Positions 53,483 to 61,719 are shown, counted from the stretch's first letter. The stretch is 64,000 nucleotides of DNA from HGM04593 sp045646845 (GCA_045646845.1 JAZRLO010000003.1:50011-114010); one strand, 5' to 3'. The notes: a model not told the origin generated them from the letters alone. Translations and numbers: made by a program.

Positions 53483-55561
53483 TTACTGCTCCTTTTTCTT
53501 CTCGCTCGGGTAGCTTATCCTTGTATGGTATATTGCCATTAGTCTTTTCTTGAACACGTTCTTTATGGTGTCGATGTCCTGGAATGTCAACGGGCTCAGG
53601 CTGAGTTCCTTGTCTGCTACACGGGCATCTATGATGTTGTTCACCATCTTTTCAATCTCCTCTTCCGTGTATTCCTTCAGGCTATGTGATGCTGCCTCTA
53701 CGCAGTCCGCCATCATCAGTATCGCCTGTTCCTTTGTGGTCGGTCTGGGACCTGGGTACTGGAACAGCCTCTCGTCTATCTCCTCGTCCGGGTGTTCGTT
53801 CTTGTATGTTATGTAGAAGTAACCTGTTTTCGAGAGTCCGTGGTGTGTTGTAATGAACTCCCTGATTTTTTTCGGCAACTTCTCTTTTTCGGCCATCGCA
53901 AGCCCCCTTGTGACATGCCCGATTATTCTCTTCGCGCTTTCCAACGGGTTGAGCTTGTCGTGTGGGCTTATGCCGCCGTTCTGGTTTTCTGTGAAGTATA
54001 TCGGTTCTTCAAGTTTTCCAAGGTCGTGGTATAGTGCTCCCGTTCTCACTTCAAGGCTGTTTGCGTCAACAGCTCTTGCAGCCTCGGCCGCAAGATTTCC
54101 TACCTGCATCGAGTGCTGGAATGTGCCGGGAGCCTCTTGAGACATTCTTTGCAGTATTTTGCTGTTGAGGTTCGAAAGTTCTATCAGTGTTACGTTCGAT
54201 ATGAACCCGAACGCCTTTTCTACAATAAACATCAGCGGGTAAATGAACAGCATGAGCAGTGCGCTTATGATGAAGTATATGTACATTCTGTAGTTCATGC
54301 TTTCGAGGCTCGACTCCACAACAAGTTCATAGCACAGGTAAACGATGGAGTAGGTGAGGAATGTTATTATCACGCACCTGAACATCTGCGAGCGCGACGA
54401 CAGTTCCCTGAGGGTCAATATGGCGGCGTTTCCGGCCATGAGCTGCAAGAGCAGGAATTCGTACGGCGAAGCAAGCATCAGTGAGCATATCACCACGCTG
54501 GTCATGTGTGTCACGAATGCTGTGGTGTGGTCAATGAACAGGCACAGCAGCATCGGTACAATAGCGAACGGAAGCATGAAGACGTCCGACGCATGGTCAT
54601 TTCCGGTTATTCCCACCAGAACCGGAAACAGAGTTGCCGCCAGTATTGTGAATATGAATTTGTTCGTGTTTCTGACCACATCGTTCCTGTATATGTACAG
54701 GTATGTCAGCAGGGAGAACATTGCCAATATTATGAATGCAATCTGTCCTATGAATATCCTGAACCAGTTGCTGCTCGCCTTTTCGTGCTCCTCCTCCTGA
54801 AGCAGCTGGAAGTATCTGTTCAGTTTCCAGTAGGTAAGGCTGTCAATCATCTGTCCATCCTCTATTATGGTCTGGTTCTTACGCACGATGGCCAGCGTTT
54901 TTGAAATGCCTGCGAACTCCTTTTCTATTCTCGCTTCCGTAATCTTCTCTTCATAGATGTAGTTCGGCTTTATGTACTTCTTGAAGTCGAAAACTGCCGG
55001 GATTATGTTGGTGCTGTCGCTTTCGAGCAGCAGTGCGTACGCCTCCGACTCGCTTACGGCGTTCGGCAGTTCCATCTCCGGCTCCTTATCTCCGTCGGCA
55101 ATTCTTATCATGCCGTGCTCCTTCTCCCTGATCTCTGCAATCTCGTTGTCGGCCACAATGCCCCTTCTGTATAGTTCCTGCAGTTTTCTTCGGTATCCGT
55201 TGCTTATCTGTGCCGCCACAATCGGTTTTGTGCCTGCCGAAACTGTGTTGTTGATGTCAGTTCCCAGGGCACGGCTCTGGAATGTGCCAATCTCCCTGTC
55301 GTGTCTGAACAGGGGTTTTGCGTTCTTCAGAATACTGTCCTTTTCCGCTTTTATCTGCCGGTCGTTCTTCTCGACCTCGAAATAGAAGTTCGCCTTAACG
55401 TCCTCCCCGGTCCATATCGAGTTACATTCCGGCTCGCTAAACCCGAGGTTCCTCTCTTTGGGCATGAAAAATGCTATCAGCACTATACATAGCATAACCA
55501 TTATTCCCTGTGATATTATGCGCGACCTGCTGTTCCCGAAAAAAGTCTGATTATCGTTCAT
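53483..55561 (-). CDS. 7TM-HD family phosphohydrolase (PgpH-like)
   Basis: 692 residues. An N-terminal helix and a large extracytoplasmic domain (7TMR-HDED type, about 40-270) precede seven membrane helices (about 275-460) and a cytoplasmic HD domain with GALYHDLGKLEEP, HVTRGLAMAEKEKLP and TTHHGLSKTGYFY. PgpH-type enzymes with this order hydrolyse cyclic di-AMP; that activity is expected here but unproven. Single gene, divergent from gltX, with its own promoter and terminator. Confidence 0.9.
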   Translation of the reverse strand: MNDNQTFFGNSRSRIISQGIMVMLCIVLIAFFMPKERNLGFSEPECNSIWTGEDVKANFYFEVEKNDRQIKAEKDSILKNAKPLFRHDREIGTFQSRALGTDINNTVSAGTKPIVAAQISNGYRRKLQELYRRGIVADNEIAEIREKEHGMIRIADGDKEPEMELPNAVSESEAYALLLESDSTNIIPAVFDFKKYIKPNYIYEEKITEARIEKEFAGISKTLAIVRKNQTIIEDGQMIDSLTYWKLNRYFQLLQEEEHEKASSNWFRIFIGQIAFIILAMFSLLTYLYIYRNDVVRNTNKFIFTILAATLFPVLVGITGNDHASDVFMLPFAIVPMLLCLFIDHTTAFVTHMTSVVICSLMLASPYEFLLLQLMAGNAAILTLRELSSRSQMFRCVIITFLTYSIVYLCYELVVESSLESMNYRMYIYFIISALLMLFIYPLMFIVEKAFGFISNVTLIELSNLNSKILQRMSQEAPGTFQHSMQVGNLAAEAARAVDANSLEVRTGALYHDLGKLEEPIYFTENQNGGISPHDKLNPLESAKRIIGHVTRGLAMAEKEKLPKKIREFITTHHGLSKTGYFYITYKNEHPDEEIDERLFQYPGPRPTTKEQAILMMADCVEAASHSLKEYTEEEIEKMVNNIIDARVADKELSLSPLTFQDIDTIKNVFKKRLMAIYHTRISYPSEKKKEQ

Positions 55562-55589
55562 GATTTATGGTCTTTTCCTGTTTTATTTT

Positions 55590-55619
55590 CAAAAGTACAA
55601 AAAAAATATATATATGCAA
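55590..55619 (-). promoter_or_regulatory. Promoter of the 7TM-HD gene
   Basis: Minus-strand TACTTTTG (55590-55597) with TTG (55617-55619) 19 bases upstream. Confidence 0.7.
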
Positions 55620-55663
55620 CGCTTACCGAACAGCTTCTTGATTGTTAAAAATTGACAAACTTA

Positions 55664-55695
55664 TTTTGCTGTCATTGCAAAATGTGCTAATTTTG
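55664..55695 (+). promoter_or_regulatory. Promoter of gltX-waaA
   Basis: TTTTG 55664-55668 and TAATTTTG 55688-55695, spacer 19: near-ideal. Leader of about 75 bases before gltX. Confidence 0.8.
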
Positions 55696-55776
55696 CATTA
55701 TTAATGGATTGCTACGTTGGGATACTGCGGACATTATGCAGGAAGCCTCTGCGTAGTATAGTAATTTTAGTATTTT

Positions 55777-57294
55777 ATGAGTGAAAGAAAAGTTAGAGTG
55801 CGCTTTGCACCGAGTCCTACCGGTCCGTTGCATATTGGAGGCGTGAGGACTGCGTTATATAATTATCTTTTTGCGAAACAGCATGGCGGCGATCTGATAT
55901 TCCGCATCGAGGATACCGATTCGAACCGCTTTGTTCCCGGTGCCGAGGAGTATATCCTCGAGTCGTTCCGTTGGTTGGGTATCAAGTTCGACGAAGGTGT
56001 CTCTTTCGGTGGCGACAAGGGTCCTTACCGTCAGTCGGAGCGTCGTGAGATATACAAGAGGTACGTTCAGGTGCTGCTCGACGGCGGCAAGGCATACATA
56101 GCCTTCGATACCCCCGAGGAGCTTGAGGCCAAGCGTGCCGAGGTTGAAAACTTCCAGTACGATGCTTCTACGCGCCTCTCGATGCGCAACTCTCTGGCGA
56201 TGCCTGCCGAAGAGGTGAAGGCGCTGATTGACGGCGGTCACCAGTATGTGGTGCGCTTCAAGGTAGAGCCGGGCGAAAAGGTTGTTGTGAACGACCTCAT
56301 CCGCGGTGCTGTCACAATAGACTCCTCGATTCTCGACGACAAGGTGCTCTACAAGTCGGCCGATGAACTTCCCACATATCACCTTGCCAACATCGTCGAT
56401 GACCACCTTATGGAGGTATCGCATGTGATACGCGGCGAGGAGTGGTTGCCTTCGGCACCGTTGCATGTACTCCTTTACCGTGCGTTCGGTTGGGAGGATA
56501 CCATGCCGCAGTTCGCCCATCTTTCGTTGCTGCTCAAGCCCGAGGGCAACGGAAAACTCAGCAAGCGCGACGGCGACCGTCTTGGCTTCCCGGTATTCCC
56601 TCTTGAGTGGCACGACCCCAAGAGCGGTGCTGTCTCATCGGGTTTCCGCGAAAGCGACTACTTGCCCGAGGCTGTCATCAACTTCCTTGCTCTTCTTGGC
56701 TGGAACCCCGGTGACGATGTCGAGATGATGTCCATGGAGGACCTCGTTGCCAAGTTCGATCTTTCGAAGTGCAGCAAGGCAGGTGCCCGTTTCGACTACA
56801 AGAAGATGATATGGTTCAACCATGAATACATACTCAGGAAGTCCGACCGCGAGATTGCGGAGATATTCATGCCGGTCGTTGAGTCTCACGGAGTATCGGC
56901 TACCATTGAGCATCTCGAGAAGATAGTATCCCTTATGAAGGGACGCGTGAACTTCGTTCATGAACTGTGGGATGCAAGCAGCTTCTATTTCATTGCTCCA
57001 ACAGAATATGACGAGAAGACCGCAAAGAAACGCTGGAAAGAGGATTCGGCCCAAAAGATGGGCGAGCTTGCAGCGTTGCTTGAGAGTCTTGACGACTTCT
57101 CCATCGAGAACCAGGACAAGGCTGTCCACGAATGGATAGAGGCCAAAGGCTACGGAATGGGCGAGATAATGAACGCCTTCCGCCTTGCCCTTGTGGGCGA
57201 AGGTAAGGGTCCGCAGATGTTCGACATCTCAGGCCTTATCGGCAAAGAAGAGACACTTGCACGCCTTCGCAGGGCTATAGAGGTATTGGGATAA
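55777..57294 (+). CDS. gltX: Glutamyl-tRNA synthetase
   Basis: 505 residues. Class I motifs: SPTGPLHIGGVRTALYN contains the HIGH motif, GKLSKRDGDRLG the KMSKS motif. The C-terminal half is the helical anticodon-binding part of bacterial GluRS. It charges tRNA-Glu. waaA follows after 10 bases on the same transcript, a pairing found in other Bacteroidales. Confidence 0.95.
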   Translation: MSERKVRVRFAPSPTGPLHIGGVRTALYNYLFAKQHGGDLIFRIEDTDSNRFVPGAEEYILESFRWLGIKFDEGVSFGGDKGPYRQSERREIYKRYVQVLLDGGKAYIAFDTPEELEAKRAEVENFQYDASTRLSMRNSLAMPAEEVKALIDGGHQYVVRFKVEPGEKVVVNDLIRGAVTIDSSILDDKVLYKSADELPTYHLANIVDDHLMEVSHVIRGEEWLPSAPLHVLLYRAFGWEDTMPQFAHLSLLLKPEGNGKLSKRDGDRLGFPVFPLEWHDPKSGAVSSGFRESDYLPEAVINFLALLGWNPGDDVEMMSMEDLVAKFDLSKCSKAGARFDYKKMIWFNHEYILRKSDREIAEIFMPVVESHGVSATIEHLEKIVSLMKGRVNFVHELWDASSFYFIAPTEYDEKTAKKRWKEDSAQKMGELAALLESLDDFSIENQDKAVHEWIEAKGYGMGEIMNAFRLALVGEGKGPQMFDISGLIGKEETLARLRRAIEVLG

Positions 57295-57304
57295 ACTGTC
57301 GGCG

Positions 57305-58528
57305 ATGTACACTTTCGGAATATACGTCTATATCTTCTTCGTTAAGCTCGTCGCCCTGTTCGGCCACAAGAAGGCAAAGCAGATGCTTCGTGGTCACAAG
57401 GAGGTCTTTTCAATCCTCGAGGAGAAGGTGAAGCCGGGAAACTCATATGTGTGGTTCCATGCTTCGTCGCTTGGCGAGTTCGAGCAGGGGCGGCCCATGA
57501 TTGAGAAATTGCGTGCCGAGCATCCCGAATACAAGGTGGTGCTCACGTTCTTCTCGCCTTCGGGGTACAATACCGCCAAGAACTACCAGCAAGCCGACGT
57601 GGTCTGTTATCTGCCGTTCGACACCAAACGCAATGTGAAGCGTTTCCTCGACCTTGTGCAGCCCAAGATGGCGTTCTTCATAAAATACGAGTTTTGGCTG
57701 AACTATCTTCTCGGCCTGAAGAAACGCTCTGTACCTTCGTACAGTGTCTCCTCAATTTTCCGCAAGGAACAGTCATTCTTCAAACCGTGGGGTGGCCGCT
57801 ACAGGTTGGCCCTGCACTGTTTCGACAGGCTCTTTGTGCAGAACGAAAAATCCAAGGAACTGCTCAAGTCGATAAGTGTAGATAGGGTGACTGTCGTGGG
57901 CGATACGCGTTTCGACCGTGTAGGCAAGATTCTTGAACAGGCGCGCCAGTTGCCGCTTGTCGAGGCTTTTGTGGGAGAGGGGAACAAAGTGTTCGTGGTC
58001 GGAAGCTCCTGGGGAGCCGACGAGGCTGTGTATCTCCCTTATTTCAACGCCCACAGGGAATGGAAACTCATAATCGCCTCGCATGAGGTCGATGAGGAGC
58101 GCGTTAAGGCCATTGAACAACAGTATTCAGGCACATGCGTGCGTTATACAGGGGCAACCATGGACGAAGTCCGTAATGCCGGCTGTCTTATAATAGACTG
58201 CTTCGGTCTCCTCTCCTCCATATACCGTTATGGCGACATGGCATATGTCGGCGGTGGTTTCGGTGTGGGAATACACAATGTACTGGAGGCTGCGGTCTAT
58301 GGTGTCCCGGTCTTCTTCGGCCCCAACAACAGGAAGTTCCAGGAGGCGCAGCAACTCAAAGCCTGCGGTGGCGGAATAGAAATAAGCAGTGCATATGAGT
58401 TCGGGCAGAAGATGGATGCTTTCGCGGCCGACCCGGTTGCTTTTGCAGCATCGGGCAATGCTGCCGGGGAGTATGTGTCGGCGAATCTCGGCGCATCGCA
58501 GAAGATATTTGACGAACTGGGGCTGTAG
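57305..58528 (+). CDS. waaA: 3-deoxy-D-manno-octulosonic acid (Kdo) transferase
   Basis: 407 residues. A membrane anchor at the N-terminus (FGIYVYIFFVKLVALFG) precedes a GT-B glycosyltransferase: WFHASSLGEFEQGRPMIE, FFIKYEFWLNYL, and the donor-binding region GGGFGVGIHNVLEAAVYGVP with FFGPNNRKFQEA. It adds Kdo to lipid A precursor on the inner face of the inner membrane. Whether it adds one or two residues cannot be told. Second gene after gltX. Confidence 0.93.
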   Translation: MYTFGIYVYIFFVKLVALFGHKKAKQMLRGHKEVFSILEEKVKPGNSYVWFHASSLGEFEQGRPMIEKLRAEHPEYKVVLTFFSPSGYNTAKNYQQADVVCYLPFDTKRNVKRFLDLVQPKMAFFIKYEFWLNYLLGLKKRSVPSYSVSSIFRKEQSFFKPWGGRYRLALHCFDRLFVQNEKSKELLKSISVDRVTVVGDTRFDRVGKILEQARQLPLVEAFVGEGNKVFVVGSSWGADEAVYLPYFNAHREWKLIIASHEVDEERVKAIEQQYSGTCVRYTGATMDEVRNAGCLIIDCFGLLSSIYRYGDMAYVGGGFGVGIHNVLEAAVYGVPVFFGPNNRKFQEAQQLKACGGGIEISSAYEFGQKMDAFAADPVAFAASGNAAGEYVSANLGASQKIFDELGL

Positions 58529-58561
58529 TGCCTTTTGAAAGATTAAACAATGTTAAATGTG

Positions 58562-58591
58562 TTGCCGGAGGGCAAGGTTTTGCTATCTTCG
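58562..58591 (+). promoter_or_regulatory. Promoter of mdh
   Basis: TTG 58562-58564 and TATCTTCG 58584-58591, spacer 19, one mismatch in the -7 box. Confidence 0.65.
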
Positions 58592-58645
58592 CATACAATG
58601 AATTGAAATATAGTGTAATAATATAAACCTTTAAATTTTTAAGTT

Positions 58646-59638
58646 ATGCAGTTTTTGACAGACGAAAAATTGGTGATTGTAGGTGCTGCCGGCATGATCG
58701 GTTCTAACATGGCACAGTCTGCTCTTATGATGGGCTTGACAAGCAACCTTTGCCTTTATGATGTATTCTCACCCGAGGGTGTTGCCGAGGAGATGCGTCA
58801 GAGCGGTTTCGACAACGTAAACATAACAGCTACTACAGACGTGGCTGAGGCATTCAAGGATGCCAAGTATATCATCTCTTCAGGCGGTGCTCCACGTAAG
58901 GAGGGCATGACACGCGAGGATCTTCTCGCGGGCAACTGCAAGATCGCTGAGGAGCTCGGTAAGAACATCAAGACATACTGCCCCGACGTTAAGCACGTTG
59001 TAATCATCTTCAACCCTGCCGACCTTACAGGTCTCGTGACACTTCTCTACTCTGGCTTGAAGCCCGGTCAGGTTACAACACTTGCAGGTCTCGACTCTAC
59101 ACGTCTGCAGAACGCCCTTGCAAAGAAGTTCGGCGTTATGATGAGCGAGGTTACAGGCTGTGCTACTTATGGTGGTCACGGTGAGCAGATGGCAGTTTTT
59201 GGTAGCGCAGTGAAGGTTGCTGGCAAGCCTTTGACCGACCTTATCGGTACAGCGGAGTTCCCCGCAGAGGAGTGGGAGCAGATGAAGAAGGACGTTACAC
59301 AGGGTGGTGCGGCAATCATCAAGCTCCGTGGCCGTTCATCATTCCAGAGCCCATCTTACCTTTCAGTTGAGATGATCCGTTCAGTTATGGGTGGTGAGAC
59401 ATTCCGTTACCCAGCAGGTACATACGTTTCAAATGAGAAGTACAACCACATCATGATGGCAATGGATACAACTCTCGATGCAAACGGTTGCTCTTACAAG
59501 ATGCCTGTAGGAACAGAGGAAGAGATTGCTAAGCTCGATGCAAGTTATGAGCACCTCTGCAAGATGCGTGACGAGCTCGTTACTTTGAACATCGTTCCTG
59601 CGATTTCAGAGTGGAGCTCAATCAACCCCAACCTTTAA
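58646..59638 (+). CDS. mdh: Malate dehydrogenase
   Basis: 330 residues. Rossmann fold opening KLVIVGAAGMIGSNMAQSAL, then SSGGAPRKEGMTREDLL, IFNPADLTGL, LDSTRLQNALAKKF and the catalytic His in TYGGHGEQMAVFG. It belongs to the lactate/malate dehydrogenase superfamily in the form typical of Bacteroidales. Arg residues at the dicarboxylate-binding positions (APRKEG) suit malate over lactate. It reduces oxaloacetate in the fumarate/succinate fermentation branch. Strongly biased codons suggest high expression. Own promoter and strong terminator. Confidence 0.9.
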   Translation: MQFLTDEKLVIVGAAGMIGSNMAQSALMMGLTSNLCLYDVFSPEGVAEEMRQSGFDNVNITATTDVAEAFKDAKYIISSGGAPRKEGMTREDLLAGNCKIAEELGKNIKTYCPDVKHVVIIFNPADLTGLVTLLYSGLKPGQVTTLAGLDSTRLQNALAKKFGVMMSEVTGCATYGGHGEQMAVFGSAVKVAGKPLTDLIGTAEFPAEEWEQMKKDVTQGGAAIIKLRGRSSFQSPSYLSVEMIRSVMGGETFRYPAGTYVSNEKYNHIMMAMDTTLDANGCSYKMPVGTEEEIAKLDASYEHLCKMRDELVTLNIVPAISEWSSINPNL

Positions 59639-59660
59639 TATATAAATAAGGTTTAGATAG

Positions 59661-59689
59661 GATGGCGGCAATGCCGCCATCTTTTTTTT
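59661..59689 (+). terminator. Terminator of mdh
   Basis: Stem GATGGCGGC / GCCGCCATC with a 3-base loop and eight T residues. Confidence 0.9.
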
Positions 59690-59693
59690 AGGT

Positions 59694-59888
59694 AATAATA
59701 TAGCTGTGACCCAATGTTGACATTATTCGCGAATTTGTCATCCTGACCATACCTTAATGCAAAAATTAAAGACGTTTTCGATGAGCTTTAGCGAATAACG
59801 GATGTGAAGGATCCCATAATCATGCAGAACAGAGATACTTCGCTTTGCTCAGTATGACAAAGGGTTGCGGGTCAACTTCTATATTATT
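59694..59888. repeat. 195-bp nested palindromic element (MITE-like)
   Basis: This fills most of the 447-base gap between mdh and rpsU. Outer arms AATAATATAGCTGTGACCC (59694-59712) and GGGTCAACTTCTATATTATT (59869-59888) pair with a small mismatch; inside lie TTTGTCATCCTGAC (59734-59747) with CTCAGTATGACAAA (59849-59862), and TTATTCGC (59724-59731) with GCGAATAA. Phrases such as GTCATCCTGA and GAAGGATC are typical of a dispersed intergenic repeat found in many genomes of this phylum. No coding frame. The remaining bases up to the rpsU promoter hold nothing I recognise. Confidence 0.6.
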
Positions 59889-60001
59889 GCTTTTTTATGA
59901 GGTCGTTGTTGCTGTATAGCGTTGTTCCCTTTCCAGGCCTCCCCGATTTTTACCTACAGTCTAAACTTTTTCTTCTTTTCTGCAAAAAACCGCTCAAATG
60001 T

Positions 60002-60032
60002 TTTGCTGTTTAAGAAAATGTCCCTAATTTTG
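60002..60032 (+). promoter_or_regulatory. Promoter of rpsU
   Basis: TTTG 60002-60005 and TAATTTTG 60025-60032, spacer 19: near-ideal. The 12-mer TGTTTAAGAAAA sits between them at 60007-60018, the same position as in the secDF promoter. Confidence 0.8.
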
Positions 60033-60085
60033 CACCGCATTTTGTGTAAAGTGAAAATAATATAAACTAAATAATTAAATAGGAA

Positions 60086-60277
60086 ATGATTGTAGTACCT
60101 GTTAAAGAGGGCGAGAACATTGAAAGAGCTCTCAAGAAATTCAAGAGAAAATTCGAGAAGACCGGTGTGGTTAAGGAGTTGCGCGCACGTCAGCAGTTTG
60201 ACAAACCTTCAGTACTCAAGAGACTGAAGATGGAGCACGCTATCTATGTTCAGAAACTTCGTGCAAACGAGGAATAA
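60086..60277 (+). CDS. rpsU: Small ribosomal subunit protein bS21
   Basis: 63 residues: MIVVPVKEGENIERALKKFK and a basic helical remainder, full length for bS21. It binds the 30S subunit near the 3' end of 16S rRNA; in Bacteroidota it helps hide the anti-Shine-Dalgarno sequence. Its own start has only a poor AGGAA too close to the ATG. Followed after 38 bases by a perfect hairpin and the recombinase gene. Confidence 0.95.
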   Translation: MIVVPVKEGENIERALKKFKRKFEKTGVVKELRARQQFDKPSVLKRLKMEHAIYVQKLRANEE

Positions 60278-60315
60278 AAAACACGGTTTACTTGTTTTTT
60301 TGATTTATCTGATTT

Positions 60316-60356
60316 ATATTCGTTGCCGAAAGACTATCTCTTTCGGCAACGAATAT
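60316..60356 (+). promoter_or_regulatory. Perfect 17-bp hairpin covering the recombinase start
   Basis: Arms 60316-60332 and 60340-60356 (ATATTCGTTGCCGAAAG and its complement), loop ACTATCT. The right arm includes the first two bases of the ATG at 60355-60357. It may end the rpsU transcript, although no T-run follows, or hold down translation of the recombinase. Confidence 0.7.
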
Positions 60357-61245
60357 GTTTATAGACTCATTCATAGGGCATCTGAAGGCTGAAAGGAACT
60401 ATTCTGCGCACACGCTCAGGGCGTATGCCGGTGACCTTCGCTCATTTCAGGAATATCTTGCCCGTGTCGATGAGTCTATCTCTTTTTTGGATGCCGACAA
60501 CGACCTGGTCCGTTCCTGGGTTGCCTCGCTTATGGATGCAGGGGCAGCACCTTCGTCGGTATGCCGCAAACTCAGTTCCCTGCGCACCTTCTACGACTAT
60601 CTCCGCCGCGAGGGTCATGCCCTTGCAACCCCTATGGGTGGCCTGCAAGGGCCCAAACGTCGTAAGAGGCTGCCGGCGTTCGTGAAGGAGGGTGACATGG
60701 ATTCCCTTCTCGACGATACGGATTTTGGCGGTGGTTACGAGGCTTGCCGTGACAGGATGATACTTCTCTGCTTTTACGAAACCGGCATCCGCCTTTCCGA
60801 ACTCATCGCGCTCGACGTCGCTGACATCGATACCGGGGCATCGTGTCTTAAGGTGCTTGGAAAGCGCAACCGCGAAAGGGTGATACCTTTCGCCGGTGAA
60901 CTGAAGAACGAGTTCCTTGCTTACATTGAAGAGCGTCACCGCTTTTGCGGCAGTGATTCCGGCGCACTCTTTCTCTCGTCCCGCGGTGTGCGTATCTCCC
61001 ATTCATCGGTCTATCGCATGGTCAACTCCCGCCTTGCAGGGGTTACCTCCATGGAGAAGAGAAGCCCCCACGTGCTGCGCCACTCGTTCGCGACGGCGAT
61101 GCTCAACAACGAAGCCGAGATAGGTGCCGTCAAGGAACTGCTCGGGCACCGCAGGCTCGCGACCACGGAGATTTATACCCATCTTACTTTTGAAGAACTC
61201 AAACGTTTTTATGATAAGGCTCATCCCAGAGCCGGTAATAACTAA
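60355..61245 (+). CDS. Tyrosine recombinase, XerC/XerD type
   Basis: 296 residues, full length for Xer. The N-terminal SAM-like core-binding domain (MFIDSFIGHLKAERNYSAHT) precedes the catalytic domain with all active residues: Arg146 (TGIRLSEL), Lys170, His239 and Arg242 (HVLRHSFA), His265 (LLGHRRLATTEIYTH) and Tyr274. Its place between rpsU and hpf is conserved in Bacteroidales, so this is a housekeeping Xer protein for resolving chromosome dimers rather than a phage integrase. The start codon is buried in a hairpin. XerC versus XerD cannot be settled by eye. Confidence 0.9.
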   Translation: MFIDSFIGHLKAERNYSAHTLRAYAGDLRSFQEYLARVDESISFLDADNDLVRSWVASLMDAGAAPSSVCRKLSSLRTFYDYLRREGHALATPMGGLQGPKRRKRLPAFVKEGDMDSLLDDTDFGGGYEACRDRMILLCFYETGIRLSELIALDVADIDTGASCLKVLGKRNRERVIPFAGELKNEFLAYIEERHRFCGSDSGALFLSSRGVRISHSSVYRMVNSRLAGVTSMEKRSPHVLRHSFATAMLNNEAEIGAVKELLGHRRLATTEIYTHLTFEELKRFYDKAHPRAGNN

Positions 61246-61263
61246 ATAATAGGAGGATTTATT

Positions 61264-61551
61264 ATGGAGACAAGAATTCAAGCTGTTCATTTCGATGCAT
61301 CACAGCAATTGCTGGATTTTGTTGAGAAAAAAGTTGCGAAGTTTGAAAAACTTTGCGAGGGTGCTACTGCTCTTGAGGTGAATATGAAGTTGATTAAGCC
61401 CGAAACTGCTATGAACAAAGAGGTTGCCCTCCGTTTGTCAACAGGCCACGGTGAACTTTTCGCCTCAAAGGTAAGCGATACTTTCGAGGATGCTCTTCTT
61501 GGCGCAATCGACGCTGTAAAGACACAGTTGGAAAAGAATCGCAACAAATAA
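61264..61551 (+). CDS. hpf: Ribosome hibernation promoting factor (HPF/RaiA family, short form)
   Basis: 95 residues, short-form length. Starts METRIQAVHFDASQQLLDFV and has the beta-alpha-beta-beta-beta-alpha order with VALRLSTGHGELFASKVSDT, quoted in part, in the central strands. It binds the 30S decoding region to silence ribosomes in stationary phase. Unusually for this phylum it has a perfect AGGAGG at 61251-61256, 7 bases from the ATG. Probably co-transcribed with the recombinase gene 18 bases upstream. Confidence 0.92.
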   Translation: METRIQAVHFDASQQLLDFVEKKVAKFEKLCEGATALEVNMKLIKPETAMNKEVALRLSTGHGELFASKVSDTFEDALLGAIDAVKTQLEKNRNK

Positions 61552-61570
61552 GCCCTTTGCATATATGTAA

Positions 61571-61600
61571 CGCTCGCAGCCGCCAATTGGCGGGTGCGCT
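61571..61600 (+). other. Hairpin with CGCTCGCAG lead (possible divergent third copy)
   Basis: CGCTCGCAG (61571-61579) followed by the perfect stem CCGCC-AATT-GGCGG (61580-61593) and GTGCGC. The lead and the trailing GGGT recall the two hairpin elements at 63161 and 63518, but stem and loop lengths differ. It could also be the terminator of hpf, without a clear T-run. Confidence 0.35.
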
Positions 61601-61617
61601 GTTTGTTATTTGTAGCT

Positions 61618-61664
61618 TATCACTGCGCGCACTGTCGATGCCTTTTGACATTCATCTTTGCTCT
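61618..61664 (+). repeat. Left arm of a 47-bp inverted repeat
   Basis: TATCACTGCGCGCA.TGTCGATG..: 44 of 47 bases match the reverse complement of 63113-63159. Read on the minus strand it would encode KMNVKRHRQCAQ and stop, nearly the same C-terminus as the AraC-type protein that ends in the right arm. The left AraC gene stops before reaching it. Confidence 0.85.
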
Positions 61665-61719
61665 TTCATCTTTGCTCTTTCATCTTTGCTCTTTCATCTT
61701 TGCTCTTTCATTTTTGCTC
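61651..61719 (+). repeat. 14-bp tandem repeats
   Basis: Five units of TTTCATCTTTGCTC: the first lacks one base (61651-61663), three are perfect (61664-61705) and the last has one mismatch (61706-61719). They overlap the 3' end of the AraC gene on the minus strand and the left inverted-repeat arm. One and a half copies of the reverse complement lie at 63220-63238, outside the right arm. Confidence 0.9.

Noticed and set aside
60355..61245. Tyrosine recombinase as phage or island integrase
   Set aside because: Full Xer architecture, no phage genes or tRNA attachment site, and the rpsU-xer-hpf context is the normal Bacteroidales housekeeping place.
61651..61719. Short repeated units that might suggest a CRISPR array
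   Set aside because: The 14-bp units are directly adjacent with no spacers, and no cas genes are present; this is a tandem repeat.
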